Shown in pieces: positions 32,640-41,609 of a stretch of 63,743 bases of DNA; position 1 is the first letter of the stretch; every line of letters begins with the position of its first letter. The position numbers and the translations under genes were made by a program. The notes under the pieces were generated by a model. It made no database searches and was not told the DNA's origin. It saw only the letters and a program-made list of their open reading frames with translations. Source of the stretch: Streptomyces tardus (GTDB lineage: Bacteria > Actinomycetota > Actinomycetes > Streptomycetales > Streptomycetaceae); the NCBI RefSeq assembly GCF_018101125.2, contig NZ_JAELVF020000001.1, positions 2,871,490 to 2,935,232 of the forward strand, given 5' to 3'.

Positions 32640-34016
32640 TCAGTTGCGGCGGCCCGCCCGTTCCAGGATCGGTGCCACGTCCAGTTCCGCCCGCCCGGAG
32701 GCGACCAGCACACCGCCCTCCACCCGCTGGAGGCTGACCTTGGAGTTGACCAGCCGCGGGTACGAACGGGCGCCCAGCAGATCGTCGTAGCGCCAGGCCA
32801 GCGGCGGCGTGATGCCGCCGGTGGACACCGGGGCACCAGAGTCCAGCCGCTGCTGGACGGTGTGCCGGGTCACCTCGCCCTCGATCGACTCGACCACGCG
32901 GCGCAGCACCGTGTACGCGACCCAGGTCGTCTGGACGCCCGGGTCGTAGGTGTCGATGCGGTTGTCGCCGAAGGCGTGCTCGCGCACCACATCCTTCATC
33001 CGCTCCCAGACGGGGTCGCCGCCTGCCGGGTACCAGCTGGTGACGTAGGAGCCCTCCAGCGGACTCCCGCTACCGCCGGTCCGGTTGACCAGTGCCTGTT
33101 GGACGCTGCCCGCGACCGAGCCGAGCAGCACCCTCTCGTGGTCCCTGTGCAGCCGGTTGAAGGAGTCGAGGAAGGTGCCGGTCCGGCCGCCGAGCGCCGC
33201 GGTGACGCAGGAGCCCTCGGCGCGAGGCGGTACCGAGCCGGCGGCTGCGCCTCCCGGCACCTTCCGGGCGCCGGCGCCGGACAGGGCGCGTTCGGCCTCG
33301 CCGGTGTAGTCGGCCGAGTCCTCGGGGGCGAGTATGTCGGCGGCGGGTTCGCGATCGCCGCCGGCGAGACCGGCGTTGAAGAGTTCGGGGAGTTCGTCGC
33401 CCGCGGTGGTGTCCGGCCGCACCAGCGCGACCTGTTCGCAGGAGCCGGCCAACTGGCTCCCGCTGCCCGCCAGCAGCGCCGGCTGGCCGCCGTTGACCGG
33501 GTAGGAGAGCGGGCTTCTGAACTCCTCCTCGGTGAAGCCGTACCCGCCGAGGTAGGGGATGCCGACGCTCTCCAGATGCGGCATGAACGACTGGCCGTGC
33601 TGGCTGTAGGAGCCGACGACGGCGACCACGCCCTCCTCCTTCGCGCGGCGTGCGCACTGGGCGGCGCGCACCCCGGTGTTGCCCTCGTTGCAGGTGATCA
33701 CCCGCAGTTCGCGGCCGTTGACGCCGCCCTCGGCGTTGACCCAGCGGGCGTACGCCTTGGCGAGTGCGGTGACGCCCGGCATGTTGGTCGCCCCGGTCTT
33801 CACCGGCGCCCATGTCATCACGGTGATGGGCCCGTCCTCCTCCTCGCCGGGGAGGACGCCGCAGCCCGTGGCGAGCAGCGCGAGACCAAGCACGGCGGCC
33901 AGAGCTGCGCCCGGCCGGGACGATCCGGAGGCGGCTCCGTGTGCGGAGTCCGTGCGGCCCTTGTGGAACAGGCGTCGGGGAGCGGTACGGGGGCGTGGCT
34001 GGCGCCGTGCGGTCAT
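32640..34016 (-). CDS. ABC-type substrate-binding lipoprotein (Leu/Ile/Val-binding-like fold)
   Basis: A 458-residue protein from ATG 34016. It has a basic N-terminus with RR pairs, a hydrophobic stretch and a lipobox LLATGC (Cys52), so it should be a membrane-anchored lipoprotein. The mature part is a type-I periplasmic binding fold (MTWAPVKTGATNMPGVTALA, YARWVNAEGGVNGRELRVI, GVVAVVGSYSQHGQSF) like branched-chain amino-acid receptors. No permease or ATPase gene is nearby, so it may be an orphan receptor or sensor. No strong ribosome site precedes the ATG. Confidence 0.83.
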   Translation of the reverse strand: MTARRQPRPRTAPRRLFHKGRTDSAHGAASGSSRPGAALAAVLGLALLATGCGVLPGEEEDGPITVMTWAPVKTGATNMPGVTALAKAYARWVNAEGGVNGRELRVITCNEGNTGVRAAQCARRAKEEGVVAVVGSYSQHGQSFMPHLESVGIPYLGGYGFTEEEFRSPLSYPVNGGQPALLAGSGSQLAGSCEQVALVRPDTTAGDELPELFNAGLAGGDREPAADILAPEDSADYTGEAERALSGAGARKVPGGAAAGSVPPRAEGSCVTAALGGRTGTFLDSFNRLHRDHERVLLGSVAGSVQQALVNRTGGSGSPLEGSYVTSWYPAGGDPVWERMKDVVREHAFGDNRIDTYDPGVQTTWVAYTVLRRVVESIEGEVTRHTVQQRLDSGAPVSTGGITPPLAWRYDDLLGARSYPRLVNSKVSLQRVEGGVLVASGRAELDVAPILERAGRRN

Positions 34017-34141
34017 GTACAGCCACGCTGCCGGAATGCCCGGAACGAGCAAGTGACGAACGGCGAACGGCCGGTGAGTGCGGAGTGAACGGTGGGGGCC
34101 GGGGATGTCCCGCTTGAGGGCGGAACGTACGATCGACAATC

Positions 34142-34636
34142 GTGCGAGCTCAGGAGAAGCCTTCCCGTCGCGGCCGTCGTTCCCCCACCATGGTCGGCAT
34201 GCCGGTCCAAGACGTGCCCTGGTGGCGCTGGCGCACCAACGTGCGGTCAGCGCTGCACATGCTTTCCGATTCCGCCTTCCAGCGTGAGAACTGGATGTCC
34301 GGAAGTCCCGCCTACGGCGATGTGACGGACGCCGTCTATCGCCTGGTCGAGGACACCTGGCTGGACAACTGGTCCGCCGACAAATACGTGGGGACGGTGT
34401 TCCGGGACGCCCAGGAAGCCGCCCTGGTGGACAGCGCGGTGCTCCGGGTGCTGCGCATCGTGCACCAGGTCGGCGCCGACGCCCCCGCTCTCACGTACCT
34501 CCAGCACCCGAACTGGCCCGAGGCGGTGCAGGCGTCCCGCGAGGCGCACGTGCTGCTCGCGGGCAACGACGGGGAAGACCCGGACGAGCCGCCGCGCACC
34601 CTGGAGGTGCTGGCGGCCATGCTCCGCGCGGTCTGA
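34142..34636 (+). CDS. SCO4402-family protein, function unknown
   Basis: A 164-residue protein. GTG 34142 is taken as start: a TACGAT box lies about 10 bases before it, which suits leaderless transcription; ATG 34190 or 34199 would begin nearer the conserved MPVQDVPWWRWRTNVRSALH. Other conserved parts are QRENWMSGSPAYGDVTDAVY and LRIVHQVGADAPAL. It is all-alpha by appearance, without signal peptide or membrane segment. I recall the family name from S. coelicolor; no function is known to me. It lies between the lipoprotein (divergent) and purU. Confidence 0.82.
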   Translation: MRAQEKPSRRGRRSPTMVGMPVQDVPWWRWRTNVRSALHMLSDSAFQRENWMSGSPAYGDVTDAVYRLVEDTWLDNWSADKYVGTVFRDAQEAALVDSAVLRVLRIVHQVGADAPALTYLQHPNWPEAVQASREAHVLLAGNDGEDPDEPPRTLEVLAAMLRAV

Positions 34637-34838
34637 CTCCGCCGGGGCGCGCGCCGGATCCCGGAGCGGCTCGGCGGGCGTCCTGTACGCCGGAGCGGGC
34701 GCGGGCGACGCGCTCGCGACGGGCGCGCCGGTGGTGTGCGCCCGCAGTGCGCGCCGTCCGCCGCCGTACGTGCTGTCCGACTCGCTCGCTCCCCGGACGC
34801 CGTCCGTCCGCAATGGGCAGTTGTGGGACTCTGTGGGA

Positions 34839-35765
34839 ATGAGCAACCCGGAGTTCGGACCGGCGCCCCGCCCTGCGCCGCCCACCCCCGCCGACCAGCT
34901 CGGACAGGCCGAGCACACCGACCAGTACGTCCTCACCCTCTCCTGTCCGGACAGGAAGGGCATCGTGCACGCGGTGGCCAGCTATCTGCTGATGACGGGC
35001 TGCAACATCGAGGACAGCCAGCAGTTCGGCGACCACGACACCGGGCTCTTCTTCATGCGGGTCCACTTCAGCGCCGAGGAGCCGGTGACGCTGGAGAAGC
35101 TCCGGGCGAGCTTCGCGGCGATCGGGGACTCCTTCCAGATGGACTGGCAGCTGCACCGGGCGGATCGCCGGATGCGGGTCGTGCTGCTGGTGAGCCGGTT
35201 CGGCCACTGCCTGAACGACCTGCTCTTCCGCTCCCGGATCGGCGCACTGCCGGTGGAGATCGCCGCGGTGGTCTCCAACCACACCGACTTCGCCGAGCTG
35301 GCCGCCTCCTACAACGTGCCGTTCCACCACCTCCCGGTGACCCGCGACACCAAGGCGGAGGCGGAGGCCCGGCTGCTGGAGCTGGTGCGCGCCGAGGACG
35401 TCGAACTGGTCGTCCTGGCCCGGTACATGCAGGTGATCTCCGACGATCTCTGCAAGCAGCTGGAGGGCAGGATCATCAACATTCACCACTCCTTCCTGCC
35501 GAGCTTCAAGGGCGCCAAGCCCTACCACCAGGCGCACGCCCGGGGGGTGAAGCTGATCGGCGCGACCGCGCACTACGTGACCGCCCAGCTCGACGAGGGC
35601 CCGATCATCGAGCAGGAGGTCGAGCGGGTCGCCCACGACGTCACGCCCGAACAACTGGTCGCCGTGGGCCGCGATGTGGAGTGCCAGGCGCTGGCGCGCG
35701 CGGTCAAGTGGCACAGCGAGCACCGCGTCCTGCTCAACGGCCACCGCACCGTCGTCTTCGCCTGA
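34839..35765 (+). CDS. purU: Formyltetrahydrofolate deformylase
   Basis: A 308-residue enzyme from ATG 34839 that hydrolyses 10-formyl-tetrahydrofolate to formate and tetrahydrofolate, balancing one-carbon pools. An ACT domain is at residues about 28-110 (YVLTLSCPDRKGIVHAVASY). The formyltransferase-like catalytic domain follows, with the conserved RIINIHHSFLPSFKGAKPYH (catalytic Asn and His) and GATAHYVTAQLDEGPII (catalytic Asp). Length and domain order match PurU. Codons upstream of 34839 are in frame but not conserved. It converges on the anti-sigma gene. Confidence 0.95.
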   Translation: MSNPEFGPAPRPAPPTPADQLGQAEHTDQYVLTLSCPDRKGIVHAVASYLLMTGCNIEDSQQFGDHDTGLFFMRVHFSAEEPVTLEKLRASFAAIGDSFQMDWQLHRADRRMRVVLLVSRFGHCLNDLLFRSRIGALPVEIAAVVSNHTDFAELAASYNVPFHHLPVTRDTKAEAEARLLELVRAEDVELVVLARYMQVISDDLCKQLEGRIINIHHSFLPSFKGAKPYHQAHARGVKLIGATAHYVTAQLDEGPIIEQEVERVAHDVTPEQLVAVGRDVECQALARAVKWHSEHRVLLNGHRTVVFA

Positions 35766-35785
35766 GTCGCGTCTTCGCCCGCGCC

Positions 35786-35817
35786 GCGTGGGCCGCCACG
35801 GAAGACGCGGCCCGCGC
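35786..35817. terminator. Terminator-like hairpin between purU and the anti-sigma gene
   Basis: GCGTGGGCCGC and GCGGCCCGCGC form a stem (core GGGCCGC/GCGGCCC) around about 10 bases, in the 95-base convergent gap. It could serve both genes. Confidence 0.5.
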
Positions 35818-35860
35818 CGCGCGGGGTCCGCGCGTCCGGCGGACACCCGCCGGAACGCGC

Positions 35861-37582
35861 TCAGAGCCGGGACATCGAGGCCGTCGCGAACAGCACGTCC
35901 CTGATCGCCTCCGGGTCGCCCTCCGCGCCCGCCGCCGCGTCGAGCGGTGAGACGTGGCCGGCGACCAGCTGACAGAACTCCACGCCGTCCAGGGCGACAT
36001 GGGCCACCGCGCCGTCGGCCGAGCCGGAGCCGTCCGGGGAGTCCAGCGGGATGAACCAGTCGCCGCCGCCGCTGCCTTCAACCTCCAGATGCAGCGTACG
36101 GTTCGGGGCGCCCGCCGCCGAGAACCGCTTCGGCGGCGCCGCCATTCCGGCCCGCCGGCGGTCGGCCAGCACGAACGGCAGCATTCTGGCGGCGAGTTCG
36201 ACCAGCTGGTGGAGATGGCCGCCCTCGGGCGGCTTGTGCGGATAGTCCACGGCCTCGGCGATGTCGCACGCGTGGACCCAGCACTCGAAGGCCCGGTCCA
36301 GGAAGGCGTCCCGCAGCGGCAGGTCGAGCCCCTGCACCGGCCGGCCCGCGAGCGAGCGGTCGACCAGCGAGGCGCCCCGTACGAGGGCATGGGTCTGCTC
36401 CCGCCAGGGGCCGCGCACCAGCGGCCCGCCCTGAGTGACGGAGGAGCGCCAGTACGCCTCGGTGCGCCCCAACGGGCCCAACCTGCCGACGGAACGGCCC
36501 TCTTCGCCCGCGATCCCGGCTTCGACCAGGGGGTCGACCATCCCGAGCGCGCCGGCGGTGAGCCCGTCCACCGCCATCAGATGGCCGATCACCTCGGCGA
36601 CGGTCACGGTGCGCACGCGCATCCGGTATCCCTCGAACCAGCGCAGCCGCACCGGAGCGCGCCATTCGTCGTCGGCCATGTCGCGGAGCAGGGCGTCCAG
36701 CCGAGCGGTCTCCGCGTCGAACGGCTCCGCCCAGGCGGGTATCGGAATTCGCGCCGGACGCCGGTCCAACGCGCCCTCCAACACCCGCCCGCGCAGCCGG
36801 GGGTTGAGGTCCAGACTGTCCTCGGGGTGCAGCAGCGCCACGGCGTCGCGCAGCCTCAGCGCCTCCCCGGCGCAGGGCGCGCAATCGGTCAGATGCGCCT
36901 CGACGGCCTGGGTCTCCTCGGTGGAGCACGCCGACAGGGCCCAGGCGCCCAGCAGCGACTTGAGCACACTGTGCTCCCACTCGGCGGGCCGCCCGACCGT
37001 CGCCGGATCACCGGCAGCCGTACCGCCCGCAGAGCCGACAACGGCACCGCCGGCCGAGCCGGACGGGCGCGGAATGCCGCCGGGCTCAGGAGGGTGCTCG
37101 GGCACCGCGTCCGACCAGGTGTGGCGATCCTGCTGTGCCGTCCCGCGCTCGTGGCGTTCGCCGCGCTCCAGCCGCTCGTCCCGCTCGTGGCGGTCCTCGC
37201 GCTCGCCGCGCTCCCGGGGGAACTCGCGCGGAAGCTCTCGCGGCTCCTCGACGGCCGGATCGTAGGCCTGGTCGTAGGTCCGGTCGTACGGGCGGTCGAG
37301 GCGCGCGGAGGCCGAGTCCGTCGAGGCGCTCCACCGCTCCTGTGCCCCGGGGGCCTCCTCGGGCGGCTCCGGTCGCTCCCGCCACAGGGCGTCGTGGCCG
37401 CGCGGCCCGCGAACCCGTCCGCGGTCGCTGTGACTTCTGTCACCTCCGCGCGGCGAGGGGATGCCGTGCGGGCGCGCGGGCGGCGGCCGGTCGTCCGCCG
37501 CGGCACGTGGCGGCGGGATGAGAGGTGGCTGCTCCGGGTCGTCGTCGCCCGGGTAACGGCCGGGTTCCTGCGGGTCGTTCAC
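35861..37582 (-). CDS. Zinc-finger anti-sigma factor with a maleylpyruvate-isomerase-like domain
   Basis: A 573-residue protein from GTG 37582 (GGGAG 6 bases upstream), overlapping the sigma gene stop by 4 bases. Residues 1-200 are disordered and very rich in Arg/Glu/Pro (REFPRERGERED, RHERDERLERGERHE). A zf-HC2-type anti-sigma motif follows at about 235-265 (HLTDCAPC). The C-terminal 300 residues match the MDMPI/DinB-like fold of mycothiol-dependent isomerases (TVTVAEVIGHLMAVDGLT, FECWVHACDIAEAVDYP). It most likely holds the neighbouring ECF sigma factor inactive. Whether the second domain senses a thiol or metal is an open question. Confidence 0.85.
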   Translation of the reverse strand: MNDPQEPGRYPGDDDPEQPPLIPPPRAAADDRPPPARPHGIPSPRGGDRSHSDRGRVRGPRGHDALWRERPEPPEEAPGAQERWSASTDSASARLDRPYDRTYDQAYDPAVEEPRELPREFPRERGEREDRHERDERLERGERHERGTAQQDRHTWSDAVPEHPPEPGGIPRPSGSAGGAVVGSAGGTAAGDPATVGRPAEWEHSVLKSLLGAWALSACSTEETQAVEAHLTDCAPCAGEALRLRDAVALLHPEDSLDLNPRLRGRVLEGALDRRPARIPIPAWAEPFDAETARLDALLRDMADDEWRAPVRLRWFEGYRMRVRTVTVAEVIGHLMAVDGLTAGALGMVDPLVEAGIAGEEGRSVGRLGPLGRTEAYWRSSVTQGGPLVRGPWREQTHALVRGASLVDRSLAGRPVQGLDLPLRDAFLDRAFECWVHACDIAEAVDYPHKPPEGGHLHQLVELAARMLPFVLADRRRAGMAAPPKRFSAAGAPNRTLHLEVEGSGGGDWFIPLDSPDGSGSADGAVAHVALDGVEFCQLVAGHVSPLDAAAGAEGDPEAIRDVLFATASMSRL

Positions 37583-38145
37583 CGCTGACTCCCGAGTCCT
37601 GGGCGGCCGAGCTGTGGCAGCGCGCCCTTCGATGCGGTGGACAGCAGCTGGAGGCCGAGCCGCAGCCGCCGCCTGGCCTCGTCCTCGGTGACCCCGAGGT
37701 GCGCGGCCGTCTGTCGATAGTCCCTGCGGTGAATGTACGCCAGCTCCAGAGCGGCCCGGAGGGACGCCGGCATCGAGGTCACGATGTAGTCGGCGCGGGC
37801 CGCCGCGGACGCGGCCTGCACCTGTTCCTCGACCTGCTCGGCGGGCCCGTTCCGCTCCTGGTGCAGCTGCCGCAGCCGCTGAACGGCGAGTTGACGGGTG
37901 AGGGAGGCGATCCAGGAGCGCAGCGACTCCTTGCGGGGCTCGAAGTCCTCCGGGTGCTCCCACGCGCGTGCGAACACCTCCCTGGTGATCTGGTCGGCCG
38001 CTTCCTCGTCGTCCAGCACGCGATGTGCCATTCCGTGGACGAGCACGGCGAACTGGTCGTACAGCTCGCCCAGCGCGGCGGCCTCGCCCCGGGACAACCG
38101 CTGCTGCATCTTGCGGTCCCAGCGAGGTGGTGTGTCGTGCGCCAT
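37579..38145 (-). CDS. ECF-type RNA polymerase sigma factor
   Basis: A 188-residue sigma factor from ATG 38145; an in-frame ATG at 38175 would add ten residues. Region 2 is at about 20-90 (LGELYDQFAVLVHGMAHRVL, EEAADQITREVFARAWEHP), region 4 at about 125-175 (MPASLRAALELAYIHRRDYR, QTAAHLGVTEDEARRRLR). It is translationally coupled to its presumed anti-sigma factor through a GTGA overlap. From memory the position corresponds to S. coelicolor SCO4409. I did not find a convincing autoregulated promoter; the A+T-rich leader 38180-38290 is where to look. Confidence 0.9.
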   Translation of the reverse strand: MAHDTPPRWDRKMQQRLSRGEAAALGELYDQFAVLVHGMAHRVLDDEEAADQITREVFARAWEHPEDFEPRKESLRSWIASLTRQLAVQRLRQLHQERNGPAEQVEEQVQAASAAARADYIVTSMPASLRAALELAYIHRRDYRQTAAHLGVTEDEARRRLRLGLQLLSTASKGALPQLGRPGLGSQR

Positions 38146-38503
38146 GGTGATCCGCCCCCAGCCCTCTGCGTACATCGAATGTAGTGCGAGGGGATGACAA
38201 CGTACGCCCCTTTACGGCAATGTGCGCCCCCTGATTCGCTGCGGAACGTGCTGAAGTCGTCACCTTGCGCTGAGTTGACCTGGTGTTGTCCGTGCTTTGT
38301 GAAGATTTTGGCGAGTTGAGGGGGATCGGGGTGACATTTCACCCAGCAGTGACCGGGGCCAACCGGAACAAGGGGAGAAAGGGGCCGTCTTGCACGTACG
38401 CTCGGGAAGGGCAGTTCGTTTCGGCCGAAGCCCGCAGGGCAGGCGAAGCGGGGAAGGGCTGTTCCTGTCGGGGCGGCAGAGACGACCGAAAGGTGCGGGA
38501 CGA

Positions 38504-38878
38504 GTGACGCTCAAGGTCATCGAGGAGAAGCGAGGGGAGTGGACCGTGCTGCGGGTGGCCGGCGAGCTGGACCTCGTGACCTCGCCGCTCGTCAAGCAGC
38601 ATGTGCACGACGCGGTGGCCGAGGCGAAGCGCGACGTCGTACTCGACCTCACCGAAGTGCTGTTCTGCGACTCCAGCGGGGTGGGCGTGCTGATCGCCGC
38701 CAGGCGTCTCATGCACTCCTGTGCGGGGCGGCTGCGGCTGATCCTGCCCGCCAAGGGCGCGGTCGACGGCTCCCATGTGAACCGCGTGCTGGCGGCGCTC
38801 GGAGTGAGGCGACTGTTCGCCTGCTATCCGGATCTGGACGCGGCGACCGACGACGCCGCCCGCCCGCTCACCGCCTGA
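38504..38878 (+). CDS. STAS-domain anti-sigma-factor antagonist
   Basis: A 124-residue protein from GTG 38504. It is a single STAS domain: VIEEKRGEWTVLRVAGELDL, then VVLDLTEVLFCDSSGVGVLI, where the Ser of DSSG is the usual phosphorylation site by an anti-sigma kinase, then LRLILPAKGAV. In the family the unphosphorylated form binds the kinase and frees sigma. It is transcribed divergently from the ECF sigma gene. The ATP-binding protein encoded at 40848 is the nearest candidate kinase, though such partners are often unlinked. Confidence 0.9.
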   Translation: MTLKVIEEKRGEWTVLRVAGELDLVTSPLVKQHVHDAVAEAKRDVVLDLTEVLFCDSSGVGVLIAARRLMHSCAGRLRLILPAKGAVDGSHVNRVLAALGVRRLFACYPDLDAATDDAARPLTA

Positions 38879-39343
38879 GCCCGGGCGACCGGGTCGGTCT
38901 GTGCGAGCGGTCCCGTCGAGTCCGGTCGGTTCTGGCTGGTTCTGAGCGGTTCGGAGCAATCCCGGACGGGTTCTGAGCGGCCGGCCTGCGCCGGTCGCAC
39001 GGACCGCCAGGGGCTGCCGCGGACGGGGAGTTGACGCGTCGGGGAATCGGCACGGTCGAGAAGTTGACGGGGCGGCTGTCCGCTTCGCGTGTTTCCGCCC
39101 TCTGTCGCGTCCACAAGTTGCGAACGCGCCGCTGTCCTCAAGGTCGGGAATCGCCCCGCCCGTCCGGGTATCGCGCGCCGTCTGTTTCCACAAAGCGAGA
39201 CTCTCCCTGTCGGAGGGTCTCGCTTTGTGTGTCCGAAGTCCCTAGATTCAGCTGCCAGTTCGAGAGATCACCCCAATCCCCGCACCGAACTCGCCCACCT
39301 TCGAGGCTCACTCCTCGACCCCCCCCCCACGGAGGGACCCATC
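38879..39343. other. Intergenic stretch with a long hairpin and a C-tract
   Basis: No gene is supported. GGTTCTGAGCGG appears twice near 38938-38981. The hairpin at 39190-39229 is listed separately, and ten consecutive C at 39319-39328 lie just before the M64 gene's ribosome site. Confidence 0.5.
39190..39229. terminator. Hairpin ACAAAGCGAGAC / GTCTCGCTTTGT
   Basis: Twelve-base perfect arms with further pairing inside (TCTCC/GGAG-like) around CTGTC. It lies between the STAS gene and the M64 peptidase gene, about 115 bases before the latter's start. It may end the STAS transcript; the T-rich right arm GCTTTGTGTG also resembles a poly-U-poor terminator. Confidence 0.6.
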
Positions 39344-40456
39344 GTGCGAACTGGCAGATTCCTGACCGCCGTCGGCATAGCAGTGGCCGCCGTCGTACCC
39401 CTCTCCCTGACGGCGCAGGCCGGACCCGGCCCGAAGGCGGACGCCGGCTCCGAGGACCGCGGCGCCGACGTCCGCGTCGAGGTCTTCGACGAGGAGCGGC
39501 CCGTCGGCCACGCCGACGTCCCCTCCCGCGCCCCGCAGGCGCTGCTGAAGAACGGCAGGGCGAACACCGCCGCGGACGGAGACGTCCACGAGATCATCAA
39601 GAACGGCGACGTCGGCGACCGCGTCGACATCGTCTTCGTCGGCGACGGCTACACCGAGGCCGAGCTGCCCGACTTCCACACCGATGTCAAGGAGAAGTGG
39701 AAGGACGTCACGGACATCGAGCCGTACACCACCCACGCCGAGCTCTTCAACGTGTGGGCCGTGGACGCGGTCTCGACCGACTCCGGAGTCTCCGGCGACC
39801 CGACCGCCGACGTGCAGAAGAACACCGCGCTCGGCTCGCACTTCTTCTGCAACGACACCGAGCGCCTGCTCTGCGTCGACCTCCCGAGGGTCGAGTCCTA
39901 CGCGGGGAAGGCCCCCGCTGCCGACCTGGTGATCGTGGTCTCCAACTCCGAGAAGTACGGCGGCGCCGGCTACAGCGGCGTCAACTCCCCGGTCGGCTAC
40001 GACGGTGTCGCCACCCTCTCCTCCAGCCACGACGACTCGGGCCAGATCGCCATCCACGAGACCGGGCACTCGCTCGGCCTGCTCGCCGACGAGTACTGGT
40101 ACGACGAGTCCCGCTACGAGGGCGACGAGACGGGCTCGATCAACACCTCCGTGTACGGCGCCGACGAGATGGCCCAGCGCCAGGCCAAGTGGCACCGCTG
40201 GCTCGGCGAGGAGTCGCCCGACGGCGGCACGGTCGGCACCTACGAGGGTGCGAGCTACAACGCGTACGGGATCAACCGGCCGACCGACAACTCGATGATG
40301 CGCACCCTGGGACGGGAGTTCAATCTGCCGGGTCGCGAGGCCATGGTCGCCGGCTTCTACCGGTACGCGACACCTCTGGCCACCGACCGCCGGACGGAGG
40401 CCGCCCGCAAGTCGATCCGCGACCCCGAGCTGCTGAAGCTGGTCGACACCAAGTAG
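39344..40456 (+). CDS. Secreted peptidase of family M64
   Basis: A 370-residue protein from GTG 39344 (GGAGGG 7 bases upstream). A Sec signal peptide covers about 1-26 (VGIAVAAVVPLSLTAQA). The zinc site is HETGHSLGLLADE at residues 238-250, the H-E-x-G-H-x(6)-D-E form of M64 (IgA-peptidase M64/gluzincin-like) enzymes. DRVDIVFVGDGYTEAE near residue 93 is the family's hallmark strand. A M-MRT turn (NSMMRTLG) follows downstream of the zinc site. It should act outside the cell on proteins; the natural substrate is unknown. It is a single-gene unit. Confidence 0.9.
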   Translation: MRTGRFLTAVGIAVAAVVPLSLTAQAGPGPKADAGSEDRGADVRVEVFDEERPVGHADVPSRAPQALLKNGRANTAADGDVHEIIKNGDVGDRVDIVFVGDGYTEAELPDFHTDVKEKWKDVTDIEPYTTHAELFNVWAVDAVSTDSGVSGDPTADVQKNTALGSHFFCNDTERLLCVDLPRVESYAGKAPAADLVIVVSNSEKYGGAGYSGVNSPVGYDGVATLSSSHDDSGQIAIHETGHSLGLLADEYWYDESRYEGDETGSINTSVYGADEMAQRQAKWHRWLGEESPDGGTVGTYEGASYNAYGINRPTDNSMMRTLGREFNLPGREAMVAGFYRYATPLATDRRTEAARKSIRDPELLKLVDTK

Positions 40457-40538
40457 TACCGACCCGTCACTCAGGGTGCCGACGTCCTGGTGATCTTCCG
40501 GGCAACAGGCGTCCAATCCCGGTGACTTATGACAATCC

Positions 40539-40570
40539 GTGACCGCTGCCCTGCTCTGGGCGGCGGTCAC
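40539..40570 (+). terminator. Terminator hairpin after the M64 peptidase gene
   Basis: GTGACCGCTGCC (40539-40550) pairs with GGCGGCGGTCAC (40559-40570) with one G-T pair and a short loop, 80 bases past the stop. Confidence 0.65.
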
Positions 40571-40712
40571 GTCTCACTTGCCGAGACGTTGCCCGCTCGT
40601 GACTGATCGCTTCTCCGGGGCCCGTGGGGGCTCGGGTACGCTCGCTCGGATGCGAGAGGTGTTGCGGTGCGCGCGAGCCGAAGGGTGGCGTTCGAGCCGC
40701 GTCGTCCGGAGT

Positions 40713-40754
40713 CGCACACGGTGCCGTGTGCGTACTCCTTTGCGCCGGTATATA
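40713..40754 (+). promoter_or_regulatory. Inverted repeat next to a TATATA box, upstream of the ATP-binding protein gene
   Basis: CGCACACGG and CCGTGTGCG (40713-40732) form a 9-base perfect dyad with a TG centre. TATATA follows at 40749-40754, about 17 bases beyond the dyad's right half, so the dyad would cover the -35 region. It is a plausible operator of the gene starting at 40848; the binding protein is unknown. Confidence 0.45.
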
Positions 40755-40847
40755 GCGGAACCCCTTGTCGGCAAAACGATTCATCCAGCACGCTGTGGTG
40801 CTCTGGGGTTGCTCTCCGTGGCCCCGTCGGTTTTGGTGGTGTGAGCA

Positions 40848-41327
40848 GTGCAGGTGCTTCAGGTGCAGCTGGAGATCGGTACCGACCCGATGGAGGTCGG
40901 CCGTGCTCGTCGCTGGGCGAGGTCCCGGCTCGCCGCTGCCGGGATCAACGCGGACGGCCCGCTGGGCGAGACGCTGATCCTGCTGATCTCCGAACTCGTC
41001 ACCAACGCCGTGGTGCACGCCGGTTGTCCGGCCGTCCTGCGGATACTGCTCCCCGGTCCCGCGCAGCAGGCGTCGGTGCGGGTGGAGGTCGCCGACGGCA
41101 GCAGTGTCGCGCCGAGTCCCCGCTGTGCCGACGGTGAGGACACCGGCGGTCGCGGGCTGGAGCTGGTGGACGGACTGGCCGATCGCTGGGGCTGGGACGC
41201 CGAGGGGAAGGGCAAGCGGATCTGGTGCGAGCTCGACCAGTCGCGTGCTCCTTCGCTGGGGGAGGCGGCCGTTCGCGGTGGATTCCCGTCCGGATGCGGC
41301 GTGCAGAATCAGGTGATTCGTGCGTAA
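40848..41327 (+). CDS. ATP-binding protein of the anti-sigma kinase (RsbW-like) type
   Basis: A 159-residue protein from GTG 40848 with an HATPase_c fold. The N box is ISELVTNAVVHAG and the G1-like box DTGGRGLELVDGLADRWG; the C-terminal 35 residues are a tail with no conserved part. Such single-domain proteins in Streptomyces act as anti-sigma factors or kinases for STAS proteins. It could partner the STAS protein encoded 2 kb upstream, but Streptomyces has dozens of each, so this is only an idea. No ribosome site is evident. Confidence 0.85.
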   Translation: MQVLQVQLEIGTDPMEVGRARRWARSRLAAAGINADGPLGETLILLISELVTNAVVHAGCPAVLRILLPGPAQQASVRVEVADGSSVAPSPRCADGEDTGGRGLELVDGLADRWGWDAEGKGKRIWCELDQSRAPSLGEAAVRGGFPSGCGVQNQVIRA

Positions 41328-41357
41328 GTCGTCAAGTTCGGTCGTGGTGTTGACGAC
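41328..41357 (+). terminator. Hairpin directly after the ATP-binding protein gene
   Basis: GTCGTCAA (41328-41335) and TTGACGAC (41350-41357) pair perfectly with a 14-base loop immediately after the stop codon. The rest of the gap to 41609 contains nothing I can name. Confidence 0.55.
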
Positions 41358-41609
41358 TGGGGGCGGCTGATCAGTCCGTACGGAGCGATGCGTGGCGAGG
41401 GGACGCCGAGGGCGCAGGTTCTCGGCGAGCGCGGGTCGCGGTCCGGTGCCGAGTTCTCGGTGAGAGCGCGCGGAGCGGGTCGCCGGAGCCGGGCGGCGGG
41501 CCGTACCGGCGTGCAAGGGCGCTTCGGTGCGCGCACGCACCCCGGGGGATCGTCGGCGTCTCGGCCGGTCGGCGCTGCGGCGCCGGTTGCCGTCGCCGCT
41601 GTCCCGCGC

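Larger units (their letters stand above)
40457..40847. other. Intergenic stretch: terminator, inverted repeat and promoter-like box
   Basis: No gene is supported. The terminator hairpin and the inverted repeat are listed separately. The stretch 40739-40790 is notably A+T-richer than its surroundings. Confidence 0.5.

Noticed and set aside
39319..39328. Ten-base C tract as a phase-variable switch for the M64 peptidase
   Set aside because: It lies in the leader, 16 bases before the start codon, so length changes would not shift the reading frame; an effect on translation is possible but nothing supports it.
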